From JBBQUP01 sp038212305 (GTDB lineage Bacteria; Bacteroidota; Bacteroidia; Bacteroidales; Marinilabiliaceae), in assembly GCA_038212305.1 (NCBI GenBank), contig JBBQUP010000118.1:1-9165 (forward strand): DNA of 9,165 nucleotides, given 5' to 3'. Position numbers and translations under genes: made by a program. Shown here one piece after another: positions 1 through 7,707 of this stretch (the stretch's first letter is position 1; each line of letters starts with the position of its first letter). Below the pieces are notes generated by a model. That model searched no databases. It was not told where the DNA came from and worked only from the letters and a program-made list of their open reading frames with translations.

Positions 1-1
1 C

Positions 2-1066
2 TATGAATTAAAAAATCAACTGGAAAATCTTTACTCTAAAAATCCATTGGCAATCCATCTTCCTGAATTACATTTTTTTTCTCCATCATTTATCATCATC
101 AAAAAAAACAATAAATGGCATTTAACTTATAATTCAAAAAATAATAGTCAACAAGAAGCATCAGAAAAAATAAAAGAAATTGAGGCTATTGAAATTAAGA
201 CTCAAGAAAAAAAATCCACAATTGACATAAAAAACCGACAATCGAAAGATGAATATCTTAATGCAATAAGTAAGATAAAAGAGCATATTCATCGAGGCGA
301 CATATACGAAATGAATTATTGCATGGAGTTTTATGCGAAAGAAGCAATAATCAATCCCATTGATACTTACTTACAGCTTTCAGCCACCTCGCCGGTCCCT
401 TTTGCTGCATTTTTAAAATTCAATGATATCTATTTAATGTCGGCTTCTCCCGAACGATTTCTTTTGAAAAAGGACAGTAAACTTATTAGTCAACCCATAA
501 AAGGCACATGTGCTCGAAGTTCAAGTAAAAAAAACGATTTAATTGCCAAGCACAATTTGCAAAACAACCCCAAGGAACGATCTGAGAATATCATGATAGC
601 CGACATGGTGCGAAACGATCTATCGCGCATCGCAGTTAAAGGATCGGTTAACGTTGATGAGCTTTGCGAAGTTTATTCATTTAAGCAGGTGCATCAAATG
701 ATTTCAACAATTTCGGCCATAAGCGACCCTCAGTTTGAGATAAAAGATATTATTAAAAACACGTTTCCGATGGGATCGATGACTGGCGCTCCTAAAATAA
801 AAGCCATGGAGATAATTGATGAGTATGAAACTCAACAAAGAGGCTTATATTCTGGAGCTGTTGGATACATTGATCCTGAAGGCAACTTCGATTTCAATGT
901 GGTTATCCGCAGTATTGTTTATGATTCTCGATCGAACTATCTTTCATTTATGGCTGGAAGTGCAATTACTGCATTATCGGATCCTGAAATGGAATACGAT
1001 GAATGCCTATTGAAAGCAGCTGCCATACGAACCATTCTCACCCAAAATAATTCTGAACCATGTTAA
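2..1066 (+). CDS. pabB: Aminodeoxychorismate synthase component I (PabB-like), 5'-truncated by window edge
   Basis: The frame is open to the left edge, so the N-terminus lies outside; 354 residues are visible and a TTG at 47 is probably internal. The C-terminal chorismate-binding domain is clear. PIKGT is at 494-508, followed by an ENIMIADMVRNDLSR block, FPMGSMTGAPKIKAMEII, and a late DPEMEYDE. The family uses chorismate with glutamine-derived ammonia from a partner amidotransferase. The lysine in PIKGT is the form found in PabB, whereas anthranilate synthase TrpE normally has PIAGT. I therefore prefer 4-amino-4-deoxychorismate formation for folate over tryptophan synthesis. The stop overlaps the start of tilS by 7 nt (ATGTTAA), implying translational coupling. 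No amidotransferase subunit or lyase gene is visible. What I cannot exclude is a broader anthranilate/PABA synthase role. Confidence 0.85.
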   Translation, partial: YELKNQLENLYSKNPLAIHLPELHFFSPSFIIIKKNNKWHLTYNSKNNSQQEASEKIKEIEAIEIKTQEKKSTIDIKNRQSKDEYLNAISKIKEHIHRGDIYEMNYCMEFYAKEAIINPIDTYLQLSATSPVPFAAFLKFNDIYLMSASPERFLLKKDSKLISQPIKGTCARSSSKKNDLIAKHNLQNNPKERSENIMIADMVRNDLSRIAVKGSVNVDELCEVYSFKQVHQMISTISAISDPQFEIKDIIKNTFPMGSMTGAPKIKAMEIIDEYETQQRGLYSGAVGYIDPEGNFDFNVVIRSIVYDSRSNYLSFMAGSAITALSDPEMEYDECLLKAAAIRTILTQNNSEPC

Positions 1067-2397
1067 CTCATTATAATATTAAACGGCAATTGCGAGCCAA
1101 CGACATTGAGGTTGACGAAACTAAATTTATTTTAGCAGTGAGTGGTGGAGCCGATTCAATGGCTTTATTGCATCTTTTTATAACAATGGAATCTAGCTTT
1201 ATTGTCGCTCATTGTAACTTTAATTTGCGAGGCGAAGAATCGGATTTAGATCAACAGCTAGTCCAATCGGTTTGCCAATTAAATAACATTCCATTTTTAA
1301 TCAAATCATTTAAAACGGAGGAGTTCGCTAACGAAAACGGAATATCAATTGAAATGGCAGCTCGCGATTTACGGTATGAATGGTTTAATGAATTGTTAAA
1401 AACAGAAACGGCTGACTATTTAATTACGGCACATCATCAGGACGATCAGGTTGAGACATTTTTTCTAAATCTAACTCGCGGAACAGGATTAAAAGGCCTT
1501 ACTGGGATGAAATTAAAGTCAGATCAACTCCTACGTCCTATGCTTGCCTACAGTCGCCAAGACATCTTATCTTATTGCCAATCTCATCATTTAGAATATA
1601 GAATTGATCAATCCAACTTCAATAATCACCACAAGCGCAACCACTTACGCAACATTATCATTCCAGAATTTGAAAAACTTAATCCATCGTTTAAACATAC
1701 CATTCTTGAGAGTATGAATCGTTTGTCGGAATTGGAAAACTTACTAAACTCCGAGATAGATAAAGCTCAAAGTCAGATTATTACAAACGAAAACGATCAT
1801 ATCTTAATTCCTAAAAAGCTTCTTGAAAATCACCAAATTAAACAAACTATACTATTCGAACTGCTTAAGGACAAAGGGTTTAACAGTGATTCCATCTCAA
1901 ATATTACGGAAGCATTAAACGGAACACCTGGGAAGCAGTTTTTCACTCAATCGCACCGACTAATTATCGATCGATATAACCTAATCGTCCTACCCATCTT
2001 ACCAAACGAAGCCGATTACTTTTATATCGATGCTGATCAATCAGAGATAAAATACCCAATCCATTTAAAACTAAACGAATATAAAACACCTAGTAATTTT
2101 TTGTTCTCAACAAATCCCCTGGTCGTTCATTTAGATTCGAGCAAAATAAATTTTCCGCTTCTTTTAAGAAAATGGTGCGAAGGAGATCATTTTAAACCAC
2201 TTGGGATGAGCGGGTTTAAAAAAGTAAGCGACTTTTTTATTGATAAAAAATTTAGTTTGATAGATAAAGAAAACACTTACTTGCTATGCAATGGCGAAGA
2301 AATTATATGGATTGTTGGCCATAGAATTGACGACCGGTTTAAAATTACCGATTTAACTAAAGAGGTATTGGAAATTGAACTTTTAGTTGCCAACTAA
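1060..2397 (+). CDS. tilS: tRNA(Ile)-lysidine synthetase TilS
   Basis: TilS attaches lysine to C34 of the CAU-anticodon tRNA(Ile) with ATP, so that it reads AUA instead of AUG; it is a cytosolic and normally essential enzyme. The 445-residue protein has the N-type PP-loop SGGADS at residues 28-33, the HCNFNLRGEESD block near 51-62 and HHQDDQVETFFLNLTRGTG near 125-143, all typical of TilS. The C-terminal TilS domain is recognisable from about residue 367 (RKWCEGDHFKPLGMSGFKKV, then SDFF). Length agrees with long-form TilS. The ATG lies inside the pabB stop (overlap 1060-1066), which fixes the start. At its 3' end the TAA (2395-2397) overlaps the converging mnmA stop, leaving no room for a separate terminator. 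Confidence 0.95.
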   Translation: MLTHYNIKRQLRANDIEVDETKFILAVSGGADSMALLHLFITMESSFIVAHCNFNLRGEESDLDQQLVQSVCQLNNIPFLIKSFKTEEFANENGISIEMAARDLRYEWFNELLKTETADYLITAHHQDDQVETFFLNLTRGTGLKGLTGMKLKSDQLLRPMLAYSRQDILSYCQSHHLEYRIDQSNFNNHHKRNHLRNIIIPEFEKLNPSFKHTILESMNRLSELENLLNSEIDKAQSQIITNENDHILIPKKLLENHQIKQTILFELLKDKGFNSDSISNITEALNGTPGKQFFTQSHRLIIDRYNLIVLPILPNEADYFYIDADQSEIKYPIHLKLNEYKTPSNFLFSTNPLVVHLDSSKINFPLLLRKWCEGDHFKPLGMSGFKKVSDFFIDKKFSLIDKENTYLLCNGEEIIWIVGHRIDDRFKITDLTKEVLEIELLVAN

Positions 2398-3440
2398 GCA
2401 ATTCCACCTGCAAGTATCCTGTTATCATCGTAAATAACAACCGACTGGCCGGGAGTAATATTCCAAACTGGTTGTTCAAACTTTATCAGCAGTGAATTAT
2501 TATCTCGAATTGTTACTGAACCTAAATGAAAAGGAACTGAATCGATACCCCGAACCCTGATATTCAATATGTTTTTGCCCAACCCGTGTTGATCGTGAAT
2601 GATACAGTCGGTTAATAATACCGTTGAGACCATTAACTTTTCTGTAGCCCCTACAATTAATTTGTTCGACTCCGAATTAATAGCTGTAACGCAACAATCA
2701 AGCGGAATAATGCCTTCCAACCCTTTTTTTTGTCCGACAGTAAACTTATAGTATCCCGAATGACTGCCCAAAACAGTGCCATGCACATCAACAACATCTC
2801 CCAATTCTGGGGTAGGAATGTATTTTGATAGAAGAGAGGCAATCCCTTGGTTTTTCAAAAAGCAAATACCCATACTCTCTTTTTTCGAAGCTAATTTCAA
2901 TAATCCTCGTTGTTCAGCATCATCTTTAATGGCCTTTTTGGTAAGTTTCCCAAGAGGGAAAACAGCTCTTTCGAGAATTTGCTGAGGTAGCCGATACAAA
3001 AAATAGGACTGATCTTTGGCCACATCCTCGCCTTTTGCAATGCATTTTTGTCCGTTATAATTCACAATCTGAGCGTAATGTCCTGTAGCAATTTTAACAA
3101 TCCCCAATTCATCGGCCTTTTCGGCTAATAATTTCCATTTAAAATTCTCGTTACAATAAATACAAGGGTTGGGAGTCCGACCGTTTTTATATTCATCAAC
3201 AAAATGAGCAATAACTGTTTGATGAAAAGCATCTCGTACATCGCAAATATAATGGTGGATTCCAAGCTTTACGGCTAATGATTTGGCTTCGCTAATAAAA
3301 GCTGGCTGTTCCCCAATTTCATCTAGAAACATCAAAAAAGTAATCCCATGCACATCAAAGCCTTGCTCCTGAAGATAGATGGCAGCCATTGAACTGTCGG
3401 TGCCACCACTCATGGCGAGCAGAATTTTTGGTTTTTCTAT
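2394..3440 (-). CDS. mnmA: tRNA 2-thiouridine(34) synthase MnmA, uncertain non-ATG start
   Basis: MnmA adenylates and thiolates U34 of the Lys, Glu and Gln tRNAs using sulfur relayed from IscS-type desulfurases. Visible features: PP-loop SGGTDSS about ten residues from the proposed start, TPNPCIYCN with the first catalytic cysteine (codon at 3162-3164), ATGHYA, KDQSYFLYRLP, KESMGICFLKN with the second cysteine (codon at 2862-2864), then the central and C-terminal beta-barrel parts. The start is a puzzle. The frame is open upstream to a TAG at 3545-3543 but contains no ATG before the Met immediately preceding SGG. Candidates are TTG 3500, TTG 3458 and ATA 3440. I give 3440 because ATA GAA AAA CCA AAA would encode an ideal N-terminus (xEKPKILLAMSGG). 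The TTGs both lie in a heptanucleotide repeat array. Bacteroidota often carry more than one MnmA paralogue, so which U34-tRNAs it serves is not certain. Confidence 0.88.
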   Translation of the reverse strand: MEKPKILLAMSGGTDSSMAAIYLQEQGFDVHGITFLMFLDEIGEQPAFISEAKSLAVKLGIHHYICDVRDAFHQTVIAHFVDEYKNGRTPNPCIYCNENFKWKLLAEKADELGIVKIATGHYAQIVNYNGQKCIAKGEDVAKDQSYFLYRLPQQILERAVFPLGKLTKKAIKDDAEQRGLLKLASKKESMGICFLKNQGIASLLSKYIPTPELGDVVDVHGTVLGSHSGYYKFTVGQKKGLEGIIPLDCCVTAINSESNKLIVGATEKLMVSTVLLTDCIIHDQHGLGKNILNIRVRGIDSVPFHLGSVTIRDNNSLLIKFEQPVWNITPGQSVVIYDDNRILAGGIA

Positions 3441-3446
3441 CGTAGT

Positions 3447-3537
3447 ATCAAGTATCAAGAGTGGAGAATAAAGACGTAAGACACAAGTAACAAAAATCAA
3501 GACAAGGGAATCAAGATAAGAGTTATAAGAAGCAAGA
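3447..3537 (-). repeat. Degenerate 7-bp tandem array, consensus TCTTGAT (13 units)
   Basis: On the minus strand the sequence parses without gaps into 13 heptamers from 3537 down to 3447. In order they are TCTTGCT, TCTTATA, ACTCTTA, TCTTGAT, TCCCTTG, TCTTGAT, TTTTGTT, ACTTGTG, TCTTACG, TCTTTAT, TCTCCAC, TCTTGAT, ACTTGAT. Exact 7-nt register over 91 bp makes chance unlikely. It sits between tyrA and mnmA and runs into the extended mnmA frame, providing both of its TTG codons (3500 and 3458). I know similar CTTGAT-rich intergenic strings from other Bacteroidota, but their function is unknown to me. Confidence 0.8.
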
Positions 3538-3607
3538 TAATACTAAGTACTTCGTTGGAAATAATGTCGTATTTTATTCAGCTAATAGACTCATAAAGAG
3601 CATATAC

Positions 3608-3634
3608 AAAAAACAATAAATAGGTCTGAGACCT
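3608..3634 (-). terminator. Weak candidate terminator after tyrA
   Basis: Minus strand AGGTC-TCA-GACCT (3634-3622) forms a 5-bp stem with a 3-nt loop starting at the last base of the tyrA stop codon. ATTTATTG and six T (3613-3608) follow. The stem is short and the T run is 8 nt away, so termination would be weak. It is nevertheless the only terminator-like structure between tyrA and mnmA. Confidence 0.35.
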
Positions 3635-4410
3635 TAGTCGTTAATATTTTTTCGAACACCTGCTAAAAAGGTCTTCATTCCTTCGGAATCTTTGGCTTTT
3701 ATTAAATGCAACAAGGTTTTCAGCTCACTTCGAATATTCTCAACCTGTTGGTAAGTAAACGGATTAAAAAGAATCTCAGTTAACAAATAATCGTCCTCCG
3801 ACAAGAGACCTTTGGCAATATCGAAATGCTTTTTAAACGTGGTTCCTGGAGCCTTTTGCTTTTGCATACAAGCTGCGAAAACCAAGGTCGACGAGAATGG
3901 GATAGACAAAGAATAGGCAATCGTTTGATCGTGCCCTTCAAACGTGTAATCATGGATATTCAACCCTAGCGAGAGATAAAACTCTTTGAAAAAGGTTTTT
4001 CCAGCGTCATCCGATTCGGAAATAATTATGGCATGATGCTCCCCTAAATCTTTTAAATTGGCAAAGGTAGGACCAAACATAGGATGTGTAGAGACGAATC
4101 GCATTCCCGATTGGTGATAAAATTCTTCCAACCCAGTTTTTACCGACGAAATATCAGATAAAATACATGTTTTCGACAAATAGGGTAACACCTCGCGAAA
4201 AGCTGGAATGGTAAATTTCAACACCACAGCATTAATAAGTAGTTCAGGCTCGAACTCACGAACCTGCTCCAACGACATTAAGCGCTGAGTATTAAATACA
4301 TATTTGAGCTTTTGAATATCCGGATCGTATATGGCAACTTCGTGTTGCAAACAAAGTGCATCAGTCAACCATGTACCCATTTTGCCGGCACCCAAAATAC
4401 ATATTTTCAT
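3634..4410 (-). CDS. tyrA: Prephenate dehydrogenase TyrA (monofunctional)
   Basis: It oxidatively decarboxylates prephenate to 4-hydroxyphenylpyruvate, the last committed step to tyrosine. The 258-residue protein begins MKICILGAGKMGTW, a Rossmann dinucleotide-binding GxGxxG loop (residues 7-12). An aspartate at residue 29 (AIYDP) at the end of the second strand favours NAD over NADP. SSVK is near 88-91, and STHPMFGP holds the conserved catalytic His at 109. The helical dimerisation half follows (GHDQTIAYSLSIPFSS). There is no fused chorismate mutase and no ACT domain; the mutase is on the upstream gene's product. I chose ATG 4410 rather than the in-frame ATG at 4455, because the latter falls in a hairpin loop and would put 15 extra residues before the Rossmann strand. 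It is last in the aromatic operon, 74 nt after the DAHPS-CM stop. Confidence 0.93.
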   Translation of the reverse strand: MKICILGAGKMGTWLTDALCLQHEVAIYDPDIQKLKYVFNTQRLMSLEQVREFEPELLINAVVLKFTIPAFREVLPYLSKTCILSDISSVKTGLEEFYHQSGMRFVSTHPMFGPTFANLKDLGEHHAIIISESDDAGKTFFKEFYLSLGLNIHDYTFEGHDQTIAYSLSIPFSSTLVFAACMQKQKAPGTTFKKHFDIAKGLLSEDDYLLTEILFNPFTYQQVENIRSELKTLLHLIKAKDSEGMKTFLAGVRKNIND

Positions 4411-4434
4411 TTTTCTATTGTTTGATATGATTGT

Positions 4435-4474
4435 AAAAAACGCATAAATTATCAAGTTGATAAGATCTGCGTTT
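4435..4474 (-). terminator. Terminator-like hairpin between DAHPS-CM and tyrA
   Basis: On the minus strand AAACGCA (4474-4468) pairs with TGCGTTT (4444-4438). Inside it TTATCA (4463-4458) pairs with TGATAA (4454-4449) around a 3-nt loop, with a 4x4 internal loop between the two helices. Six T (4440-4435) follow directly. This resembles an intrinsic terminator within the operon, 24 nt before the tyrA ATG. It may act as a partial terminator or an mRNA stability element that lowers tyrA relative to the upstream genes. Confidence 0.55.
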
Positions 4475-4484
4475 AGATATAAAA

Positions 4485-5582
4485 TTATCCTTTTTTCGAT
4501 AGTTCCTTATTCATCACAATACTCTGGCGATGAATAGATTCCTCGTGAATGGTTTCAAATATTTTAATAACAAACTCCTCACCTAATTTGAATTTCTCCG
4601 CCCTTAATCGACGATCGTTCATAATCTCGTCGTAACGGCGGGTTTGAAGAATGGTAATGTTATTTTCGAATTTGTACTTTCCAATCGCTTCCGATACAGC
4701 CATACGATCTTTAAGCACCTCTAATACTTTATTATCGAGCTTATCGATTTGTTTACGAAGCTCATCAAGCGTTATACGAGGAGTATCGCCAATGGCAGCG
4801 TTACGTAATATCAAATTGGCTAATAATTCTTTTAAGGCTGCAGGCGTTAATTGCTGTGCTGCATCACTCCACGCTTTTTCAGGACAGATATGCGACTCGA
4901 TGATTAAGCCATCGAAATTTAAGTCCATTGCCTCTTGCGAAATATCCATCAGCAACTCGCGCTTACCGCCAATGTGACTAGGGTCGGTGAAAATTGGCAA
5001 CTCAGGAATTCTACGACGCAACTCAATAGGAATTTGCCATTGTGGATGATTGCGATACTCCGATTTATCGAAAGTTGAAAATCCACGATGTATGGCAGCT
5101 AATTTTTTAACACCAGCCTGATTAATGCGCTCCAACGCTCCAATCCATAACTCTAAATCGGGATTTACTGGGTTTTTCACCAACACAGGAATGTTAACAC
5201 CTCTAAGCGCATCGGCAACTTCCTGAACAGCAAACGGATTAGCAGACGTACGAGCCCCAATCCACAAAATATCGATACCATGTTTTAAGCATTCATAAAC
5301 ATGATGACCAGTAGCCACTTCCGTACCAACATACATGCCTGTCTCCTCTTTTACTCGCTTCAACCAAGGCAAACCAAGCGTTCCAACACCTTCGAAAGCG
5401 CCAGGCCGTGTACGGGGTTTCCAAATACCAGCACGAAACATTTTTACTCCGTTAGCCGATAATTGACGAGCTGTTTCAAGCACCTGATCTTCAGTTTCTG
5501 CGCTGCAAGGTCCTGCAATAACCATTGGTCGCTTGGTCTCCATTCCTGGAAATCCAAATGGTTCTAATTCTAAATTTATCAT
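4485..5582 (-). CDS. Bifunctional DAHP synthase / chorismate mutase (AroQ type)
   Basis: The N-terminal domain condenses phosphoenolpyruvate and erythrose-4-phosphate to DAHP; the C-terminal domain rearranges chorismate to prephenate. Residues 1 to about 262 form a class I-beta DAHP synthase barrel: AGPCSAE (23-29), KPRTRPGAFEG (55-65), VKNPVNPD, AAIHRGFS, DPSHIGGKRE (200-209, metal/phosphate ligands). Residues about 268-358 are an AroQ mutase. Counting from R276, the spacing reproduces the E. coli mutase active site: R276/R293/K304/R316/S349/Q353 correspond to R11/R28/K39/R51/S84/Q88. The same fusion is known in Bacteroidota such as Prevotella, where the mutase domain also makes the synthase sensitive to prephenate. 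It is third in the operon, 6 nt after the aminotransferase stop, and ATG 5582 is the natural start. Confidence 0.95.
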   Translation of the reverse strand: MINLELEPFGFPGMETKRPMVIAGPCSAETEDQVLETARQLSANGVKMFRAGIWKPRTRPGAFEGVGTLGLPWLKRVKEETGMYVGTEVATGHHVYECLKHGIDILWIGARTSANPFAVQEVADALRGVNIPVLVKNPVNPDLELWIGALERINQAGVKKLAAIHRGFSTFDKSEYRNHPQWQIPIELRRRIPELPIFTDPSHIGGKRELLMDISQEAMDLNFDGLIIESHICPEKAWSDAAQQLTPAALKELLANLILRNAAIGDTPRITLDELRKQIDKLDNKVLEVLKDRMAVSEAIGKYKFENNITILQTRRYDEIMNDRRLRAEKFKLGEEFVIKIFETIHEESIHRQSIVMNKELSKKG

Positions 5583-5588
5583 AGCTAA

Positions 5589-6755
5589 TTATTTTTTTAT
5601 TACTTTTTCAATTCTGCTTTTGGCCTCTTGCAAATCGTCCAAATTGGTGCATAACGAAATGCGCATGTGATTATCCCATCGCTCACCAAAAATATAGCCT
5701 GGAGTTAAAAACACATTGGCTTCGTGCAATATTTTATCGGATAACAACCTAGCACTTTCAAATGTTGCAGGAATTTTAGCCCAAACAAACATGCCTACTT
5801 GATTTTTATCATAAACGCATCCCAGCAAATCCATTATTTCGAATACAATAACCCGTCGTTTGGTGTATTCGGTATTTACCTCATCGTACCAACTAGCTGG
5901 TAATTTTAATGCCTCTACAGCAGCCATTTGCAAGGGTCGGAACATTCCCGAATCCATGTTACTCTTCACTCTAAGGATGTATTGAATAAACTCGGGGTTT
6001 GATGCCACCATGCCCACTCGCCATCCGGCCATGTTGTGTGACTTACTCAATGAGTTTAACTCAATGCAAATATCTTTGGCGCCTTCGACTTGAAGAATAC
6101 TTAAATACTCGTTATTTAGGATAAAGCTGTAGGGATTATCGTTGCAAATAATAATTTGATGACGCTTACCAAAATCCACCAAACGCTTAAATAAATCCAA
6201 ACTGGCTTTAGCTCCGGTAGGCATATTAGGATAATTAACCCACATCATTTTCACTTTCGAAAGGTCTTCTTTCTCTAACCCTTCTAAATCGGGCATCCAA
6301 TTATTGTCAGGCTCAAGCGCAAAAGTACGAGGCTTGGCACCCACCAAATTGCAAACCGACAAATAGGTAGGATAACCCGGATCGGGTAACAAAACTTCAT
6401 CGCCCGGGTTTAAAAACGCCATGGATATATGCATCACACCCTCTTTCGAGCCCATGAGAGGCAATATTTCGTTGGCAGGATTCAAATCAACCTCAAAATA
6501 GGTTTTGTACCAACTCGAAAAAGCCTCACGCAACTCGGGAATGCCCACATAACTTTGATAACCATGGTTGTTATCTTGAAGCGCAGCCTGATGCAATGCA
6601 TCTAAAACCGTTGGCGCTGGTGGCATATCGGGATTTCCAATTCCCAAGTTAAGCACATGATGACCATTGCGTCGCATCTGGTCAATCTCTTTCAATTTTA
6701 TTGAGAAGTAGTATTCCTCAACCTGATTTATTCTATTTGCTGGTAAAATGCTCAT
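5589..6755 (-). CDS. Class I PLP-dependent aminotransferase, probably aromatic
   Basis: A 388-residue fold-type I aminotransferase, cytosolic. With the start at ATG 6755, the motifs seen are LNLGIGNPDMPP near 35-46, DPGYPTY near 125-131, NYPNMPTGA near 174-182, NDNPY (D206 and Y209, the cofactor pyridine-N and O3' contacts), SLSKSHNMAGWRVGM with the Schiff-base lysine K238, and a late MRIS containing the carboxylate-binding arginine. Substrate specificity cannot be read from sequence. The position between pheA and DAHPS-CM strongly suggests transamination of phenylpyruvate and 4-hydroxyphenylpyruvate (or prephenate). A longer frame starting at ATG 6833 exists but overlaps the pheA end, and its extra 26 residues look non-conserved; homologues I recall begin near PANRxxxVxEYYFS. 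The gene starts 46 nt after the pheA stop. Confidence 0.9.
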   Translation of the reverse strand: MSILPANRINQVEEYYFSIKLKEIDQMRRNGHHVLNLGIGNPDMPPAPTVLDALHQAALQDNNHGYQSYVGIPELREAFSSWYKTYFEVDLNPANEILPLMGSKEGVMHISMAFLNPGDEVLLPDPGYPTYLSVCNLVGAKPRTFALEPDNNWMPDLEGLEKEDLSKVKMMWVNYPNMPTGAKASLDLFKRLVDFGKRHQIIICNDNPYSFILNNEYLSILQVEGAKDICIELNSLSKSHNMAGWRVGMVASNPEFIQYILRVKSNMDSGMFRPLQMAAVEALKLPASWYDEVNTEYTKRRVIVFEIMDLLGCVYDKNQVGMFVWAKIPATFESARLLSDKILHEANVFLTPGYIFGERWDNHMRISLCTNLDDLQEAKSRIEKVIKK

Positions 6756-6801
6756 GTTATGAATGCTAAAATCTGAATAACTTTTTTTTAATACAACACA
6801 A

Positions 6802-7701
6802 TTAAAGGGATGGTGATTTTTCAGCAGTTCCATTTATTGAAAAGGATTGCTTACCACTTTCATATTCACCCAATATTTTTAATTTATAGATTAAGGGACG
6901 AATAGCATCTAAAGCCTGTAAATACCGCTGATAACTCTTGAAATTAATATCGATATAAAACAGATACTCCCACTCTTGCCCTATTACAGGAAGCGATTGA
7001 ATTTTTGATAGATTGATGTTATAAAATGCCAAAATGGTGAGTATCTTCGAAAGACTTCCCTCTTCATCAATTTGAAACGAAAACACCAACGAAGCTTTGT
7101 TAATCCATCCTTTCTCAATTAACTCATCAATCTCAGGATTTGCGCGATCGCTCAAAATTAAAAAGCGGGTAAAGTTTCGTTTATTCGTTTCGATGTTATG
7201 CGCCAAAACATCCAAGTGATATAACTTGGCGGCCAGCTCACTGGCAATAGCTGCGGCACCCATCTCTTTATTCTCATAAATCTCTAACGCACTTAAAGCG
7301 GTATCTTCCGACTCGATGATTTTTATTTTGGGATAAGGCTTAAAAAACTCCTCGCACTGAGCCAAAGCCATGGGATGCGAGCGCACCTCGCGTATATCGG
7401 TTATTTTCTGCCCCGGCATTGCCATTAACTGATGCTTAACCCTTAATTTATACTCCCCAATAATGGCCAACCCCGAATCTTTCAACAACGTGTAGTTGGG
7501 TAATAAACTACCAACCAACGTGTTTTCGATGGCGACAATGCCATACACCTCGGGGCGCTCTTTCACCACTTGAAACAGTTGCGGAAACGTATGGCAAGGA
7601 ACAATTTCTATTGCCTCGGGACTGAAATAATCGCGAGCAGCCAATTCATGATTAGCACCAGCAACGCCTTGTATGGCAACTTTTCGAATGGTTTGAGTCA
7701 T
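6802..7701 (-). CDS. pheA: Prephenate dehydratase with C-terminal ACT domain
   Basis: It converts prephenate to phenylpyruvate, the phenylalanine branch. The 299-residue protein is a monofunctional P-protein without a chorismate mutase domain. The periplasmic-binding-like dehydratase half contains GIVAIENTLVGSL (54-66), RSHPMALAQC (107-116) and FTRF (177-180) with catalytic Thr178. An ACT domain spans about 204-282. The ACT motifs that bind Phe in well-studied enzymes, GALV and ESRP, read GSLS (215-218) and QSLP (235-238) here, so classical Phe feedback may be altered. My recollection is that QSLP is usual in Bacteroidota. It is first in the operon. Its ATG 7701 lies 6 nt after the T-run of an intrinsic terminator preceded by a Phe/Tyr-rich leader frame, so expression is probably governed by attenuation. 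Confidence 0.95.
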   Translation of the reverse strand: MTQTIRKVAIQGVAGANHELAARDYFSPEAIEIVPCHTFPQLFQVVKERPEVYGIVAIENTLVGSLLPNYTLLKDSGLAIIGEYKLRVKHQLMAMPGQKITDIREVRSHPMALAQCEEFFKPYPKIKIIESEDTALSALEIYENKEMGAAAIASELAAKLYHLDVLAHNIETNKRNFTRFLILSDRANPEIDELIEKGWINKASLVFSFQIDEEGSLSKILTILAFYNINLSKIQSLPVIGQEWEYLFYIDINFKSYQRYLQALDAIRPLIYKLKILGEYESGKQSFSINGTAEKSPSL

Positions 7702-7707
7702 AGCTAT

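Noticed and set aside
2..1066. Assignment as anthranilate synthase TrpE
   Set aside because: The chorismate-binding motif reads PIKGT, as in PabB, not PIAGT; no trp genes are adjacent. Not fully excluded for a dual-function enzyme.
3441..3500. Extended mnmA N-terminus starting at TTG 3500
   Set aside because: The added 20 residues translate a TCTTGAT heptamer array and do not resemble the family N-terminus; used only as an alternative start.
3447..3537. CRISPR array
   Set aside because: The repeat unit is only 7 bp, contiguous and degenerate, with no spacers.
4411..4455. Longer TyrA starting at ATG 4455
   Set aside because: That ATG is in the loop of a terminator-like hairpin, and the 15 extra residues precede the Rossmann strand that normally begins the protein.
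4651..4977. 108-residue plus-strand frame opposite DAHPS-CM
   Set aside because: It lies wholly antisense to a well-supported enzyme gene and shows no domain; a composition artefact of the opposite strand.
6756..6833. Longer aminotransferase starting at ATG 6833
   Set aside because: It overlaps the pheA coding end by 32 nt and adds 26 residues with no recognisable conservation; ATG 6755 fits the family start.
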